Assembly (NCBI RefSeq): GCF_009762795.1
Contig: NZ_CP046400.1
Coordinates: 1,403,501-1,467,500 of the forward strand
Origin: Pseudodesulfovibrio cashew
GTDB lineage: Bacteria; Desulfobacterota; Desulfovibrionia; Desulfovibrionales; Desulfovibrionaceae
DNA: 64,000 nucleotides
Direction of reading: 5' to 3'
Shown: positions 1-8,561 of the stretch, piece after piece
How positions within the stretch are numbered: the first letter of the stretch is position 1
How the letters are laid out: each line of letters starts with the position of its first letter
Program-made: the position numbers and the translations under genes
Notes under the pieces: model-generated
The model's input: the letters and a program-made list of their open reading frames with translations, nothing else
The model's database searches: none
What the model was told of the DNA's origin: nothing

Positions 1-215
1 GCCAGGGTTTCGGCGGTCAGGTCCACGTCGGCGAGGATGGCGTTGGTGAAGATCTCGTCGAACAGCCAGCGCTCTTCCATGGAGCGCAGGCCGCTTTCGT
101 CGATGTGGAAGGTCAGGGAGGCGTCCACATAAACGTGCGGATGGGCGGAGACGGAAGGGGCAGCGGATAGGAGCGTCACCCAAAGCAGTAAGAGGGTCAG
201 GCAGCGGGCTGTCAT
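1..215 (-). CDS. DUF1007-family periplasmic protein, N-terminal fragment
   Basis: Only the first 71 codons are in the window; the gene runs off the left edge. The start is ATG at 215-213. A hydrophobic signal peptide ending in SVSA is followed at once by HPHVYVDASL and, further on, by ERWLFDEIFTNAIL. This HPH(V/I)xVD opening after the signal and the WxFDExF block are typical of DUF1007, secreted proteins often found beside metal (zinc, nickel or cobalt) ABC transporters. The true role is unknown, and the transporter neighbours would lie outside the window. It is divergent from the solute-binding-like gene at 331. Confidence 0.75.
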   Translation of the reverse strand, partial: MTARCLTLLLLWVTLLSAAPSVSAHPHVYVDASLTFHIDESGLRSMEERWLFDEIFTNAILADVDLTAETL

Positions 216-330
216 CCGGGGGATGTACGGCAGCGCAAGGGGGATGGCAAGGGATATTGGCGTGCGCTTGTCAACGGGCGAGATTGGGCCTAAAGTTAAA
301 TCTAATAGGAATTTTTCTTGGTTAGGTAAA

Positions 331-1053
331 ATGAGACGATACACCGCCATTCTCTGCCTGGCCTGGGTGTTGTTGCTTGCCGGGAGTCCGGCTGAAGCGC
401 AGAGCCTGCGCCTGGTGACCCTGTCACTGCCGCCGTTCGGCTTCCTCAAGGGGAATCGGATCGCGGGACTCGCGCACGAGTTGGGACAGGCCATCGCCGA
501 AGACGCGGGGTACGAGGTCGAGGAAACCCTGGTCAGTGTGACTCGGGGCATGCGCGAGGTTGAAACGGGTAGCTGTGACATGGTGCTCATGCTCCCCGGG
601 CCGGAAATCGAGCAGCATGCCAAAAACCTGGGCGACGTGATGGAAATGGAAGTGGTCATCCTCGGCCGGGCCGGAGTGCGGCTCGAATCCCTGCAGGATG
701 TTCGGGGCAAGCGTTTGGCCCAGGTGCGCGGGGCGCGCTATGACGAGCGGATCTCGCGGAAGAACGGCATGATCGTTTACGCGACGGAAAATTATGTCCA
801 GAGCCTCAAGCTGCTTGTGGCGCGCAGGGTGGATTTTGCGCTGGGGCCCAGGCTGGGCCTTATCGCCGCAGCCGAGCGGCTCGGCCTCCCCAGGCGGGCG
901 CTCGGGCGTCCCTTGCAACTCTCCGTACTGCGTGCGGCGTTGTTTGTCAGCGACAAGACCGGGCCGGAGATGCGTCGCCGTCTGGCCGAAGCCAGGCAAC
1001 GTCTGATGGATAGCGGGAGACTTTCGGAGATTGTACGGAATTATCGAAAATAA
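331..1053 (+). CDS. periplasmic solute-binding-like protein (SBP_bac_3 type)
   Basis: About 240 residues with an N-terminal signal peptide ending in AEA or AQS, followed by RLVTLSLPPFGFL and a two-lobe pattern with IAGLAHELGQAIAEDAG, as in the amino-acid-binding periplasmic fold (family 3). An in-frame opening upstream at 223 would bury the signal peptide, so ATG 331 is preferred although its Shine-Dalgarno is weak. No permease or ATPase gene is adjacent. In this group of bacteria such stand-alone proteins often act as sensory or accessory binders, so the ligand cannot be named. A PAS histidine kinase starts 91 bases downstream on the same strand and could receive a signal from it (inference). 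Confidence 0.75.
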   Translation: MRRYTAILCLAWVLLLAGSPAEAQSLRLVTLSLPPFGFLKGNRIAGLAHELGQAIAEDAGYEVEETLVSVTRGMREVETGSCDMVLMLPGPEIEQHAKNLGDVMEMEVVILGRAGVRLESLQDVRGKRLAQVRGARYDERISRKNGMIVYATENYVQSLKLLVARRVDFALGPRLGLIAAAERLGLPRRALGRPLQLSVLRAALFVSDKTGPEMRRRLAEARQRLMDSGRLSEIVRNYRK

Positions 1054-1144
1054 CGAGGGTGACACCGGCTTGGTGTTTGTGTAGAGATAGGCAGTAATGT
1101 TGTGAAATGCGCCAGTAGTTGACGGGAACCGTTTGGATCACTGA

Positions 1145-3076
1145 ATGCAGCCAGATAGCCAAAAATACAAGCGCCCTCTCTTTTCCAGCCGCTCCATCTC
1201 GCGGGATTTGACGTTCAGTCTGGTGGTCATCGTTCTGGTCGTGGCCACGGCTATGGGCGCGTACATCTACTGGCGCCAGACCGAGGAGATGTGGAAGACC
1301 GCCGAGGAAAAAGGCGAGGACACGATCACTTCGGTGGCGGAAATCCTGGCCGTACCCATCTGGAACCTCGATTACGACAACGCCCGCCTTATCGGATCCG
1401 TCTACACCCACGACGACATGGTCCAGGGCATCCGCATTTATGGCTCCCGCAATGAAGTGGTCTTTGCCCACGAAAAATTTTCCGGTACCCAGGCGGACTT
1501 CAGCAAGGTCCGCTCCATCGTCTTCGAAGGCCGTACCATCGGCCGTGCCGAAATAGACTTCACCCTGGCCAAGGACAAGAAGCGGCTCAACGAGCAGATG
1601 TTCGTCTCCTCGATGATCATCGTGGTCGCCATTTCCGTCATCCTCGCCATCACCGGCCTGTTGCTGCGCGTCTTCCTGAACAAGCCTCTGCACGTCCTCC
1701 AACAGGGGATTGCCAGGGTCGCCAAGGGCGATTTCTCCTATGAATTCGGCGAGGTCTATCACGCGGAGCTGCTGGAGATCGCCAAACGATTCAGGCGCAT
1801 GTCCGCCGAGATCGAGGCGCGCGAGAAAAAGCTCCAGACCATGAACAAGACGTTGCAGGAAGCCGAGGAGAAGTACCGGGGCATTTTCGAGAACGCCATC
1901 GAGGGCATCTTCCAGGCCACGCCTGACGGAGTCCTGCGCCGGGCGAACCCGGCCATGGCCCGCATCTTCGGCTACGACTCCCTGGACGAGTTCCTGGCCA
2001 GCGTCCGTTCCCTTGGCTCGCGGATCATGGTCAATCCTGATTCCATGCAGCACTTCTACGAGGAGGTGCGCGAGGAGGGCGAAGTCAAGCGGTTCGAGGC
2101 GGAGTACTACCGCCGCGACGGCAAGGCCATCTGGGGGTCGCTCAACGCACGCGCCATCTACAACGACGCCGGCGAACTGGTTTTCATCGAGGGCATCCTC
2201 GAGGACATCAGCGACAGGAAAAAGGCCGAACATGACCTGGCCGAACTCAACCGCCACCTGGAGCAGCTGGTCCGGGAGCGCACCGAGGACCTGGTCAACA
2301 AGGCCCGCGAGCTGGAGGACGCCAACCAGCGTCTGCGTGAACTCGACGAAATGAAATCCGCGTTCCTTTCTTCGGTCTCCCATGAACTGCGTACGCCGCT
2401 CACCTCCATTCTCGGTTTTTCCAAATTGCTGCACAGGGAATTCGGCAGGAACTTCCTGCCCCTGGCCGGTGACAACCAGAAGCTGCTGGGCAAGGGCCAG
2501 CGCATTCAGGAGAATCTCTCCATCATCAGTCATGAAGGAGAGCGCCTGACCCGCCTGATCAACGATGTCCTTGATCTGAACAAGATCGAATCCGGACGCA
2601 TGGGATGGCGCGACGAGCTGCTCGACATGGCCGACATCGTGGAGGTGGCGGTCCAGTCCGTGGCGGGCATGTTCGCGGAAAACTCGGATTTGCGCCTGAC
2701 TACGGAGGTCGAGCAGGGCCTGCCTTCCATTGTGGCCGATCCGGACCGTTTGCAGCAGGTGCTCATCAATCTGCTCAACAACGCGGTCAAGTTCACAACC
2801 ACGGGCACGGTCACCGTGCGTGCCTTCCCCCGCTTCGGCCAGGTGCGCGTGGAGGTGGAGGACACCGGGTTCGGCATTCATGCCGACGATCAGGCCCAGA
2901 TCTTCGAGAAGTTCCATCAGACCCGAAGCGACACCATGGAAGACAAGCCCAAGGGCACGGGCCTGGGGCTGACCATCTGCCGCGAGATCGTGGAGCACTA
3001 CGGCGGCCGAATTTGGGTCGAATCCGAACTGGGCAAGGGCTCCACCTTCATCTTCACCATTCCCACGTCCTCCTAG
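1145..3076 (+). CDS. membrane PAS sensor histidine kinase
   Basis: A 643-residue kinase. Transmembrane segments at about 24-43 and 153-178 bracket a roughly 110-residue extracytoplasmic sensor. A HAMP-like segment (about 180-232), one PAS domain (about 242-360) and a coiled coil (361-402) follow. The HisKA H-box is VSHELRTPLTSILGF with phospho-acceptor His413, and the HATPase has N-box INLLNNAVKF, G1 DTGFGI and G2 GTGLGL. All catalytic motifs are intact. There is no receiver domain and no response regulator gene beside it, so it is an orphan kinase whose partner lies elsewhere. It reads in the same direction as the binding-protein gene before it, and a common signalling role is possible but unproven. 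Confidence 0.92.
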   Translation: MQPDSQKYKRPLFSSRSISRDLTFSLVVIVLVVATAMGAYIYWRQTEEMWKTAEEKGEDTITSVAEILAVPIWNLDYDNARLIGSVYTHDDMVQGIRIYGSRNEVVFAHEKFSGTQADFSKVRSIVFEGRTIGRAEIDFTLAKDKKRLNEQMFVSSMIIVVAISVILAITGLLLRVFLNKPLHVLQQGIARVAKGDFSYEFGEVYHAELLEIAKRFRRMSAEIEAREKKLQTMNKTLQEAEEKYRGIFENAIEGIFQATPDGVLRRANPAMARIFGYDSLDEFLASVRSLGSRIMVNPDSMQHFYEEVREEGEVKRFEAEYYRRDGKAIWGSLNARAIYNDAGELVFIEGILEDISDRKKAEHDLAELNRHLEQLVRERTEDLVNKARELEDANQRLRELDEMKSAFLSSVSHELRTPLTSILGFSKLLHREFGRNFLPLAGDNQKLLGKGQRIQENLSIISHEGERLTRLINDVLDLNKIESGRMGWRDELLDMADIVEVAVQSVAGMFAENSDLRLTTEVEQGLPSIVADPDRLQQVLINLLNNAVKFTTTGTVTVRAFPRFGQVRVEVEDTGFGIHADDQAQIFEKFHQTRSDTMEDKPKGTGLGLTICREIVEHYGGRIWVESELGKGSTFIFTIPTSS

Positions 3077-3672
3077 AGGATCGTCGACTCCTGTCCCGCA
3101 ACTCCGCCCGGACGTGATTTGATCGGTTGCGTTGTCAGGGAAATGGCCCTCTACGAGGTCCTCACAGTGGTTTCTGGTCTTTTGCCTTTTTGCCACCCTA
3201 TACATATGAAAGGTCGGATTTACGGCGCAGCGATTCTTCCTAACGCGCTTTGGGCGGCCGTTTCTCTCAGGCCGAATCCTCTTCCGCAGACGTTCGCACC
3301 CCTTTTTAGTCCGACCTTGCTAACCCCTTGATCGCTCCTGCGGGGCGTATGTCTATCGTGGCTGATTTCTTGCCTGATTTGCATATGGACGAGTGCCTCT
3401 ATGGTGGCCAGGGCCAAAATTCAAGGTGCTTTCCTATGATTCATAATGGATAAAATGCAGTTTTTTTCTCCGAAAAAATAGGAAGGGAATTCAGCATAGT
3501 GGCATCCCATTATTCGGTTCAATTATTGTAAACTATAAAAATAAAACTTATAAAATCATTTAGTTATGCTGCTGACGCTTGGAGATTGTTACGAAAATGC
3601 AAAAAAGTTGACAAGGCTGGAAACCGCCATTACATGGGTCGCTACCAAAATGAAGCAGGAGAATAATTCTTA
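3077..3672. other. intergenic region with no supported gene
   Basis: About 600 bases separate the kinase from the 3D-domain gene. The first 350 bases have ordinary GC content and give only short unconvincing reading frames. From about 3430 to 3600 the DNA turns strongly AT-rich. Apart from the promoter at 3608-3636 and the ribosome-binding AGGAG just before 3673, I see no RNA gene or repeat. Confidence 0.5.
3608..3636 (+). promoter_or_regulatory. sigma-70-like promoter for the 3D-domain gene
   Basis: A perfect -35 TTGACA (3608-3613) is followed after 17 bases by TACATG (3631-3636), a weak -10. It lies at the end of an AT-rich tract and 36 bases before the start codon, with AGGAG in the expected place. 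The spacing is ideal, but the -10 matches at only three positions. Confidence 0.45.
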
Positions 3673-4167
3673 ATGCGAATATTGTTTGACTACACATTCA
3701 TGCCCATTGTCTGCGCCGTCCTGGTGCTCATGGCCGTGGTCGTGGTCGTGAAGCAGCAGGAGATCGACAGCCTTGAGCATAAGCTGGCGCTGGTCGAGCA
3801 GACCGCCGAGGCCCGCAAGCGCATGGTCGAGGAGGTCCGCCTGTTGCAGAAGGCCGTATCCGCGCCCCCGGTGCGCACCGTTACAGTCACGGCCTATAAT
3901 CCGGCCGTGGACCAGACCGATTCCGACCCGCTTATCGCCGCATCCATGCGCAAGGTCCGCCAGGGCACCATCGCCGTGTCCCGCGACCTCTTCGACCAGG
4001 GGTGGGTTTTCGGACGCAAGGTCCGCATCGAAGGCCTCGGCATTTTCGAGATCAACGACCTGATGAACAAGCGCTACACCCAGCGCATAGACATCTTCAT
4101 GTGGGACGAGGACCAGGCCCGCCAGTTCGGAAAGAAGAACATCAAGGCAGCCCTGCTCGAAATCTAG
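3673..4167 (+). CDS. membrane-anchored 3D-domain protein
   Basis: A 164-residue protein: one N-terminal transmembrane helix (about 8-27), a short coiled coil (28-62) and a C-terminal 3D domain. The 3D signature is visible as TVTAYNP near residue 71, GTIAVSRDLF near 98, then FEINDL and QRIDIF carrying Asp129 and Asp140. The 3D domain is a double-psi barrel shared with MltA and cell-wall-active enzymes, so a role at the peptidoglycan is likely. It is a single-gene unit with its own candidate promoter and a strong terminator. The substrate is unknown. Confidence 0.8.
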   Translation: MRILFDYTFMPIVCAVLVLMAVVVVVKQQEIDSLEHKLALVEQTAEARKRMVEEVRLLQKAVSAPPVRTVTVTAYNPAVDQTDSDPLIAASMRKVRQGTIAVSRDLFDQGWVFGRKVRIEGLGIFEINDLMNKRYTQRIDIFMWDEDQARQFGKKNIKAALLEI

Positions 4168-4191
4168 TTCCATCCATAGACAAATGAAAAA

Positions 4192-4220
4192 GGCGCGCTC
4201 CCCTGGAGCGCGCCTTTTTT
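4192..4220 (+). terminator. intrinsic terminator after the 3D-domain gene
   Basis: A perfect 10-bp GC stem (4192-4201 with 4205-4214), a three-base loop CCT and six T residues. It is preceded by an A tract at 4187-4191, so it may also serve the convergent nitroreductase gene. Confidence 0.9.
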
Positions 4221-4258
4221 CGTCTGGATAACGGTGGTGTCGTCTTGACTTACCAAGG

Positions 4259-5062
4259 CTAATCCAGCCAGCGGAGCGATATGTCCTTTCTCCGAGGGAT
4301 GCGCTGGTAGCGGAATTTCGGGTAGCCGAACATGAGGGCGGCGTGCACGGAGTGCCCCTCGGGCAGGTCGAGCTTGTCGCGCAGTGCCTGGCAGCCCTGG
4401 GCCGCCTCCATCAGGAAACCGGCCCAGCAGGCGCCGATGCCACGCGCGTGGGCGGCCAGCTCAAGGTATGCGGCGGCCAGAGAGCAGTCTTCGGCCGGGT
4501 GAAAGCTGAAGTCCGAGGCGTGGGCCAGGGCCACGTGCGGCGCGCCGTGCAGGATCTTGTCCACGCCCTTTTCCCAGTTCTTGATCAGGCCGGGGTAGAC
4601 GTTGTTGATGGCCATGAAGCGGACGGTGAGCCCGGCCAGCTCCCGGGTAACCTCCGGGTCGCGGGTCACGATCCAATCGGCGGGCTGCCCGTTCTTTGCG
4701 CTGGGCGCGTATCCGGCCACGGCCAGGATGTCGGCGATCACGTCCTCGGGGACGGTCTTGTCCTTGTAGGAGCGGATTGAGCGGCGGCTGCGCAGGAACT
4801 GGTCCGCTTCCTCCGGGGCGATCCGCATGTCCCGGCTGATTTTCCCGCACTGCTCGGGCGTGAGGCTGGCGGCTACCGGCATCTCCGGCAGCACAGCGGA
4901 GCCGGTGGGGCAGACAGCCACGCAGTGCCCGCAGGCGATGCACGTCTTCCTGGCGGCAGGGCGGAGCTTGGGGAAGCCCTCCTTGTCCTCCACGATCAAC
5001 TGATAGGGGCACTCCGACAGGCATGCTCCGCATCGCTTGCACATTTCTTTGTCCGCAAACAT
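4259..5062 (-). CDS. ferredoxin-nitroreductase fusion
   Basis: A flavin-dependent nitroreductase with an N-terminal 2x[4Fe-4S] ferredoxin domain. Two cluster motifs, CKRCGACLSECP and CIACGHCVAVCP, lie in the first 60 residues. The nitroreductase part opens with RRSIRSYKDK and carries APSAKNGQP, an FMN-binding pattern. Such fusions are common in anaerobes and presumably pass electrons from a low-potential donor to FMN; the physiological acceptor is unknown. The start is ATG 5062, preceded by GAGG five bases away and placing the ferredoxin at the N-terminus. An ATG at 5098 also has a good GAGG and would add 12 residues. Confidence 0.88.
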   Translation of the reverse strand: MFADKEMCKRCGACLSECPYQLIVEDKEGFPKLRPAARKTCIACGHCVAVCPTGSAVLPEMPVAASLTPEQCGKISRDMRIAPEEADQFLRSRRSIRSYKDKTVPEDVIADILAVAGYAPSAKNGQPADWIVTRDPEVTRELAGLTVRFMAINNVYPGLIKNWEKGVDKILHGAPHVALAHASDFSFHPAEDCSLAAAYLELAAHARGIGACWAGFLMEAAQGCQALRDKLDLPEGHSVHAALMFGYPKFRYQRIPRRKDISLRWLD

Positions 5063-5164
5063 TCTCGCCTCGCTAATTGGTCTTTGGCGGCGTCTCATTC
5101 GGCGCCTCGCCGGTCAGGGCTTGTATACGAATCCTTGGCCGGGGGAAAGTCCGCACTCCTGGCG

Positions 5165-6271
5165 CTACTTCATGATCACCAGCTTCTGGCCGGGCCTGAT
5201 CACGCTGTTGCGAACCAGGTTGTTCAGCTTGAGCAGTTTCCAGAGGGGCATGCCGTTCTTGTCCGCGATCAGGCTCAGGGAGTCGCCCTTGCGGACCGTG
5301 TAGGTCTTGCCCCGGTGTTTCTTCCGGTATTGGACGATGAGCGGCTGGTAGCGCTCGGCAAACCCCTTGGAGGCGCCTTCGGGCAGGAAAACGACGTTGT
5401 CTCCGGGCGGAATCACGTCGCTCAGGATCTGGGGATTGAGCTCCTTGACGGTCTTGTAGTAGGTCCCGGCGGCCTTGGCCACGATGAGCACAGGGGCGGC
5501 GTGGCCGTGCTTGAGCCGGACACGGTCGAACTTGCGCGGCCGGTAGTAGTCCTCTGGAATAAGTCGGAACCCGTAACGGGCCGGGTCGGAAAGGATGAGT
5601 TTGGCCGCCACGGCGCGGAGGATGTAGCGTTCGGTCTCCCTGGGCAGGTCGAGGTGGTAGTAATCCTTGACCTCCTGCTTACCCATTCTCTTTTCCAGTC
5701 CTTCCTCGCCCATGTTGTAGGCCGCGCAGGCCAGGGTCCAGGAGTTGAACCTTTCGTGCAGGATGCGGAAGTAGCGCACGGCCGCCGCGGTGGCGAGGTA
5801 GAAGTTGCGCCGTTCGTCAATGTACCTGCTCACGGTCAGGCCGTGATTGCGGGCCGTCGTCGGAATGAACTGCCAGATGCCGCGCGCCCCCCTGCGGGAA
5901 CCCGCCTCGGGTTTGAGGGCGGACTCGATGACCGCGATGTACTTGAGGTCGTCCGGCATGTCCGCGCTTGCGAGCATGGTCCGGATGTGGGGAAAGTAGC
6001 GGGCGGAGCGTTTGAGCCAGAGGATCACCTGGGCTCGGTCCCAGAGCATGATCAACAGCTCCTTTTCCAGCCCTTCGCGCACGCCGGGCAGATGCAGGGG
6101 CACGAATTCGCCGCAGAAGGTCAGCGGCCCTTTGACGCGGATGGCCGACTCCAGGGAGGGGAATTGCGAATCCTCCAGCGGCACGGCCGGGTCCTGGGCG
6201 CGGACGGCGGTGAAATGGACCAAAACCAGGAGACCCGCCAGGAGCGGGAGGATGAAGCGCCGGGTGCGCAC
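5165..6271 (-). CDS. MltD-like lytic transglycosylase with LysM
   Basis: 368 residues with a signal peptide (cleavage near VRA-QD), a family 1 SLT domain and one C-terminal LysM repeat. The catalytic glutamate is Glu116 in YIAVIESALKPEAGS, followed by GARGIWQFIPTTAR and AYNMGE, the hallmark SLT motifs. The LysM (about 323-367) has YTVRKGDSLSLIA and IRPGQKLVI and binds glycan. It cleaves peptidoglycan in the periplasm, producing anhydromuropeptides. MltD proteins often carry two or three LysM repeats, so one is on the short side. A separate PhoH-type gene lies 52 bases upstream on the same strand. Confidence 0.9.
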   Translation of the reverse strand: MRTRRFILPLLAGLLVLVHFTAVRAQDPAVPLEDSQFPSLESAIRVKGPLTFCGEFVPLHLPGVREGLEKELLIMLWDRAQVILWLKRSARYFPHIRTMLASADMPDDLKYIAVIESALKPEAGSRRGARGIWQFIPTTARNHGLTVSRYIDERRNFYLATAAAVRYFRILHERFNSWTLACAAYNMGEEGLEKRMGKQEVKDYYHLDLPRETERYILRAVAAKLILSDPARYGFRLIPEDYYRPRKFDRVRLKHGHAAPVLIVAKAAGTYYKTVKELNPQILSDVIPPGDNVVFLPEGASKGFAERYQPLIVQYRKKHRGKTYTVRKGDSLSLIADKNGMPLWKLLKLNNLVRNSVIRPGQKLVIMK

Positions 6272-6323
6272 TGGTGCGTTCCTCTTGTTCCCGCGCCGGA
6301 CCGTGCCCGGCGCGGGATGATGA

Positions 6324-7514
6324 TTACAGTTTCGACTTCAGGACGATGTCCGTGATCGGTCCCCGCGAGCGGTCGCCCTTGAGGACCATGTGTGCGTAGT
6401 TCTTGTAGCCCTTGAGCTTGCGCACAGTCCAGTTGAGCCCGTTGTTCGACTCGTTGAGATACGGGTTGTCCACCTGTCTGGTGTCACCCAGGCAGATGCA
6501 CTTGACCCCTTCACCCATGCGTGTGAGCAGGGCGCGTGTTTCGCCCCGGGACAGGTTCTGCATTTCATCGACGATGACCACGGCGTTCTCGATGTTCATA
6601 CCCCTGATGAAGGCCACGGGCTGGACCTCGAATTTCTTGGGGTTGAGCTTCAGGGACTCACTTTGCGGATCGGCCCAGATGCGGTTGCACGGGCGGATGT
6701 CGTGGAGCTTGATGAGCAGATCCTGGATATATTTGACGTAGGGCAGCATCTTCTCCTCGATGTCTCCGGGAAGATACCCCATCTTGGCCCCGATCTCCAC
6801 CACCGGTTTGACCAGGTAGATCTTTCGGTATGGATTGTCCTTGCGCTCCAGCATCAGGTAGAGGGCCGCGGCAAGGGAGAGAAAGGTTTTGCCGTAGCCG
6901 GCCTCGGACTGGATGGAGACAAGATCGACGCCTTCCTGGAGCATCAGCTCCAGGGCCAGGTTCTGATAGACGGAGCGTGGCTTCACTCCCCATATCTCAT
7001 GACTGTACGCGATGGGCTTGGGCCCTTCCGGGCCGTGGAAGACAGGCGTGCCCGCCTCCCACTTGAAACAGTTGTGGACCGGCTCCTCGTCGTCCTCCAC
7101 GAAGCCTGTGTAGCGTTGGGACTCGGAGCGGAAGGGGTCGGAGTCGCGGTACTCCTCGCTGGGAATGCCGTAGCATTTGGCCTTGATCTGAAGGATGCGG
7201 TCATTGGTGATCAGCGTGGCCTCTTCCGGGGCCATGTGAAGTATTTCCTTGAGGATGCGGTCGTCCATCACGTCGTCGGTGAGGGTGAGCGCGAAGTCCG
7301 GCGGAAAGATGTGGACCTGTTCGTCGTGGAGGATGGCGCGCACAGCCTGGGACACGATGTGCCCGATGCGCGGGTCTTTCTTGAGGCCGTCCAGCTCGGT
7401 CAGGACGGTGTAGGGTATGTATACCTGGTTTTCAACCCCGTTGCGCAGGGCCGTGATGCATTTCGGGTTTTCAATGAGGACGTTGGTGTCGAGGACAAAG
7501 TGCTTCTGGGCCAT
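6324..7514 (-). CDS. PIN-PhoH fusion ATPase (PhoH2/YlaK type)
   Basis: 396 residues. An N-terminal PIN ribonuclease domain (1-130) has FVLDTNVLI with Asp9, the acidic residue in ELDGLKK, and LITNDR. The C-terminal PhoH P-loop ATPase has Walker A SEAGYGKTF (about 203-211) and Walker B VVIVDEMQN (312-320), plus LGDTRQVD. Known relatives couple ATP-driven RNA unwinding to PIN cleavage. In mycobacteria PhoH2 is paired with a small antitoxin, but I see no such small gene upstream here: the next 300 bases are non-coding up to the PilZ gene. It is divergent from that gene. Confidence 0.9.
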   Translation of the reverse strand: MAQKHFVLDTNVLIENPKCITALRNGVENQVYIPYTVLTELDGLKKDPRIGHIVSQAVRAILHDEQVHIFPPDFALTLTDDVMDDRILKEILHMAPEEATLITNDRILQIKAKCYGIPSEEYRDSDPFRSESQRYTGFVEDDEEPVHNCFKWEAGTPVFHGPEGPKPIAYSHEIWGVKPRSVYQNLALELMLQEGVDLVSIQSEAGYGKTFLSLAAALYLMLERKDNPYRKIYLVKPVVEIGAKMGYLPGDIEEKMLPYVKYIQDLLIKLHDIRPCNRIWADPQSESLKLNPKKFEVQPVAFIRGMNIENAVVIVDEMQNLSRGETRALLTRMGEGVKCICLGDTRQVDNPYLNESNNGLNWTVRKLKGYKNYAHMVLKGDRSRGPITDIVLKSKL

Positions 7515-7822
7515 AATCCCCCGTCCGTTGGTTAGCGGTTGATTCCCTGTGCTTCTACGATGTTCCCGGCTCGTGGCCGGGAATCAGCGAATCAATTTCA
7601 TCGTCACCTCCAGCAGGATTTTCTGTCTTCATGGTCGAGAATGACCAGTTTTCGTGAAAATGTCTAGATGTAGCGTGCCCCAAAACCGGAAAGGGGTCAT
7701 GGCGGAAAAGTGACGATCCGGATACGCGGGCGGGAGGCCTGGCACGGGAGGAGCGGTGGGGAATTATAACATGGTTTACGGAGCCCTCCCTCCAGCTTAT
7801 GAAGCTGGTTGGGAGAAAAATT
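7515..7822. other. divergent intergenic region
   Basis: The region between phoH-like and PilZ genes. It holds a small hairpin (TTCCCGGC pairing with GCCGGGAA near 7562-7585) and the sigma-54-like site described separately. No convincing coding sequence was seen. Confidence 0.4.
7740..7755 (+). promoter_or_regulatory. candidate sigma-54 promoter for the PilZ gene
   Basis: TGGCACG (7740-7746), four bases, then GAGCG (7751-7755). The -24 half matches TGGCACG perfectly and the invariant GC of the -12 half is at the right distance, but the two T residues before it are absent. It would start transcription about 55 bases before the chosen ATG. Confidence 0.35.
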
Positions 7823-8485
7823 ATGCAGGCACAATTCGAGAGCACATCCGGCGGCGACGGCAAGACTGTTTTCGTACTGACAGACAATCCTTCCCTTTAC
7901 GGCGACACGTTGAGCCGGGGCGGTCACGATCCGGCCTTTGTCAACGACGTGGGAGCGCTGGTCTCCCAACTGGCTCAGGAGCGCGTGGCCGGAATGGTTC
8001 TGGAGATAGACAAGGTCATGAAGGGCAAACGGCGCGAGCGGGACAGGTTGTTCAATCTCGCTAGCCGGTTCCCGGTGCTCCGGACCCGCGCCAATGCCAG
8101 AAACGGGCATGTCACCTATCTCGATCCTCCGGCTGCCTTTTTCTGCAACCTCAAGGCCTCGCAGGGCAAGTGGGAACGCAGCCACGAGCGCCGCGAAGTG
8201 GAACTCGCCTGCCGTCTCTCTCGCGAGGAGGACCCGTCCATGGCCGTCCCCTGTCAGGGCACGATTTTCGACATTTCGCCAGGCGGGTGCCGCGTGTGCA
8301 CGGAGAAAGCCCTTGAAGGAGAGCCTTTTCTCCATATCTGCCTGACGGGCTTCGGCTGCCAACGCCCCATCTACTCCAGCGTGCGCTGGACAAGACCGTC
8401 CGAAGACGAAACGGGCAGGGTCTGCCTTGGCCTGCTGTTCATAGACCTCGAAGAACGCCAGATGGAGGCCCTCGCCGGGCTTTAG
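7823..8485 (+). CDS. PilZ-domain protein, probable c-di-GMP receptor
   Basis: 220 residues. The C-terminal half is a PilZ domain: RSHER (RxxxR) near residues 119-123 and DISPGG (D/N-x-S-x-x-G) near 150-155, the two motifs that bind cyclic-di-GMP, followed by a barrel ending in RVCLGLLFIDL. The N-terminal 100 residues match no family I recognise. ATG 7823 is chosen because GGGAGA sits six bases upstream; an in-frame ATG at 7799 has no ribosome site. Two GGDEF proteins lie within 7 kb, so a local c-di-GMP circuit is possible (inference). It may be sigma-54 dependent. Confidence 0.82.
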   Translation: MQAQFESTSGGDGKTVFVLTDNPSLYGDTLSRGGHDPAFVNDVGALVSQLAQERVAGMVLEIDKVMKGKRRERDRLFNLASRFPVLRTRANARNGHVTYLDPPAAFFCNLKASQGKWERSHERREVELACRLSREEDPSMAVPCQGTIFDISPGGCRVCTEKALEGEPFLHICLTGFGCQRPIYSSVRWTRPSEDETGRVCLGLLFIDLEERQMEALAGL

Positions 8486-8561
8486 ATGGTGCCGCAGCAG
8501 CGGCTCGGCCGCATAGCCTCGTCGTGGGGGGTGTCCCTACGGGGAGGTCGGTTCACTCTCC

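Noticed and set aside
947-3205. Long minus-strand open frame antisense to the PAS kinase
   Set aside because: It mirrors the kinase codons in a GC-rich genome and is His/Gly/Val-rich with no domain; the plus-strand kinase has all catalytic motifs.
3119-3331. 70-codon open frame in the region after the first kinase
   Set aside because: No ribosome site, no domain and unusual composition; more likely chance.
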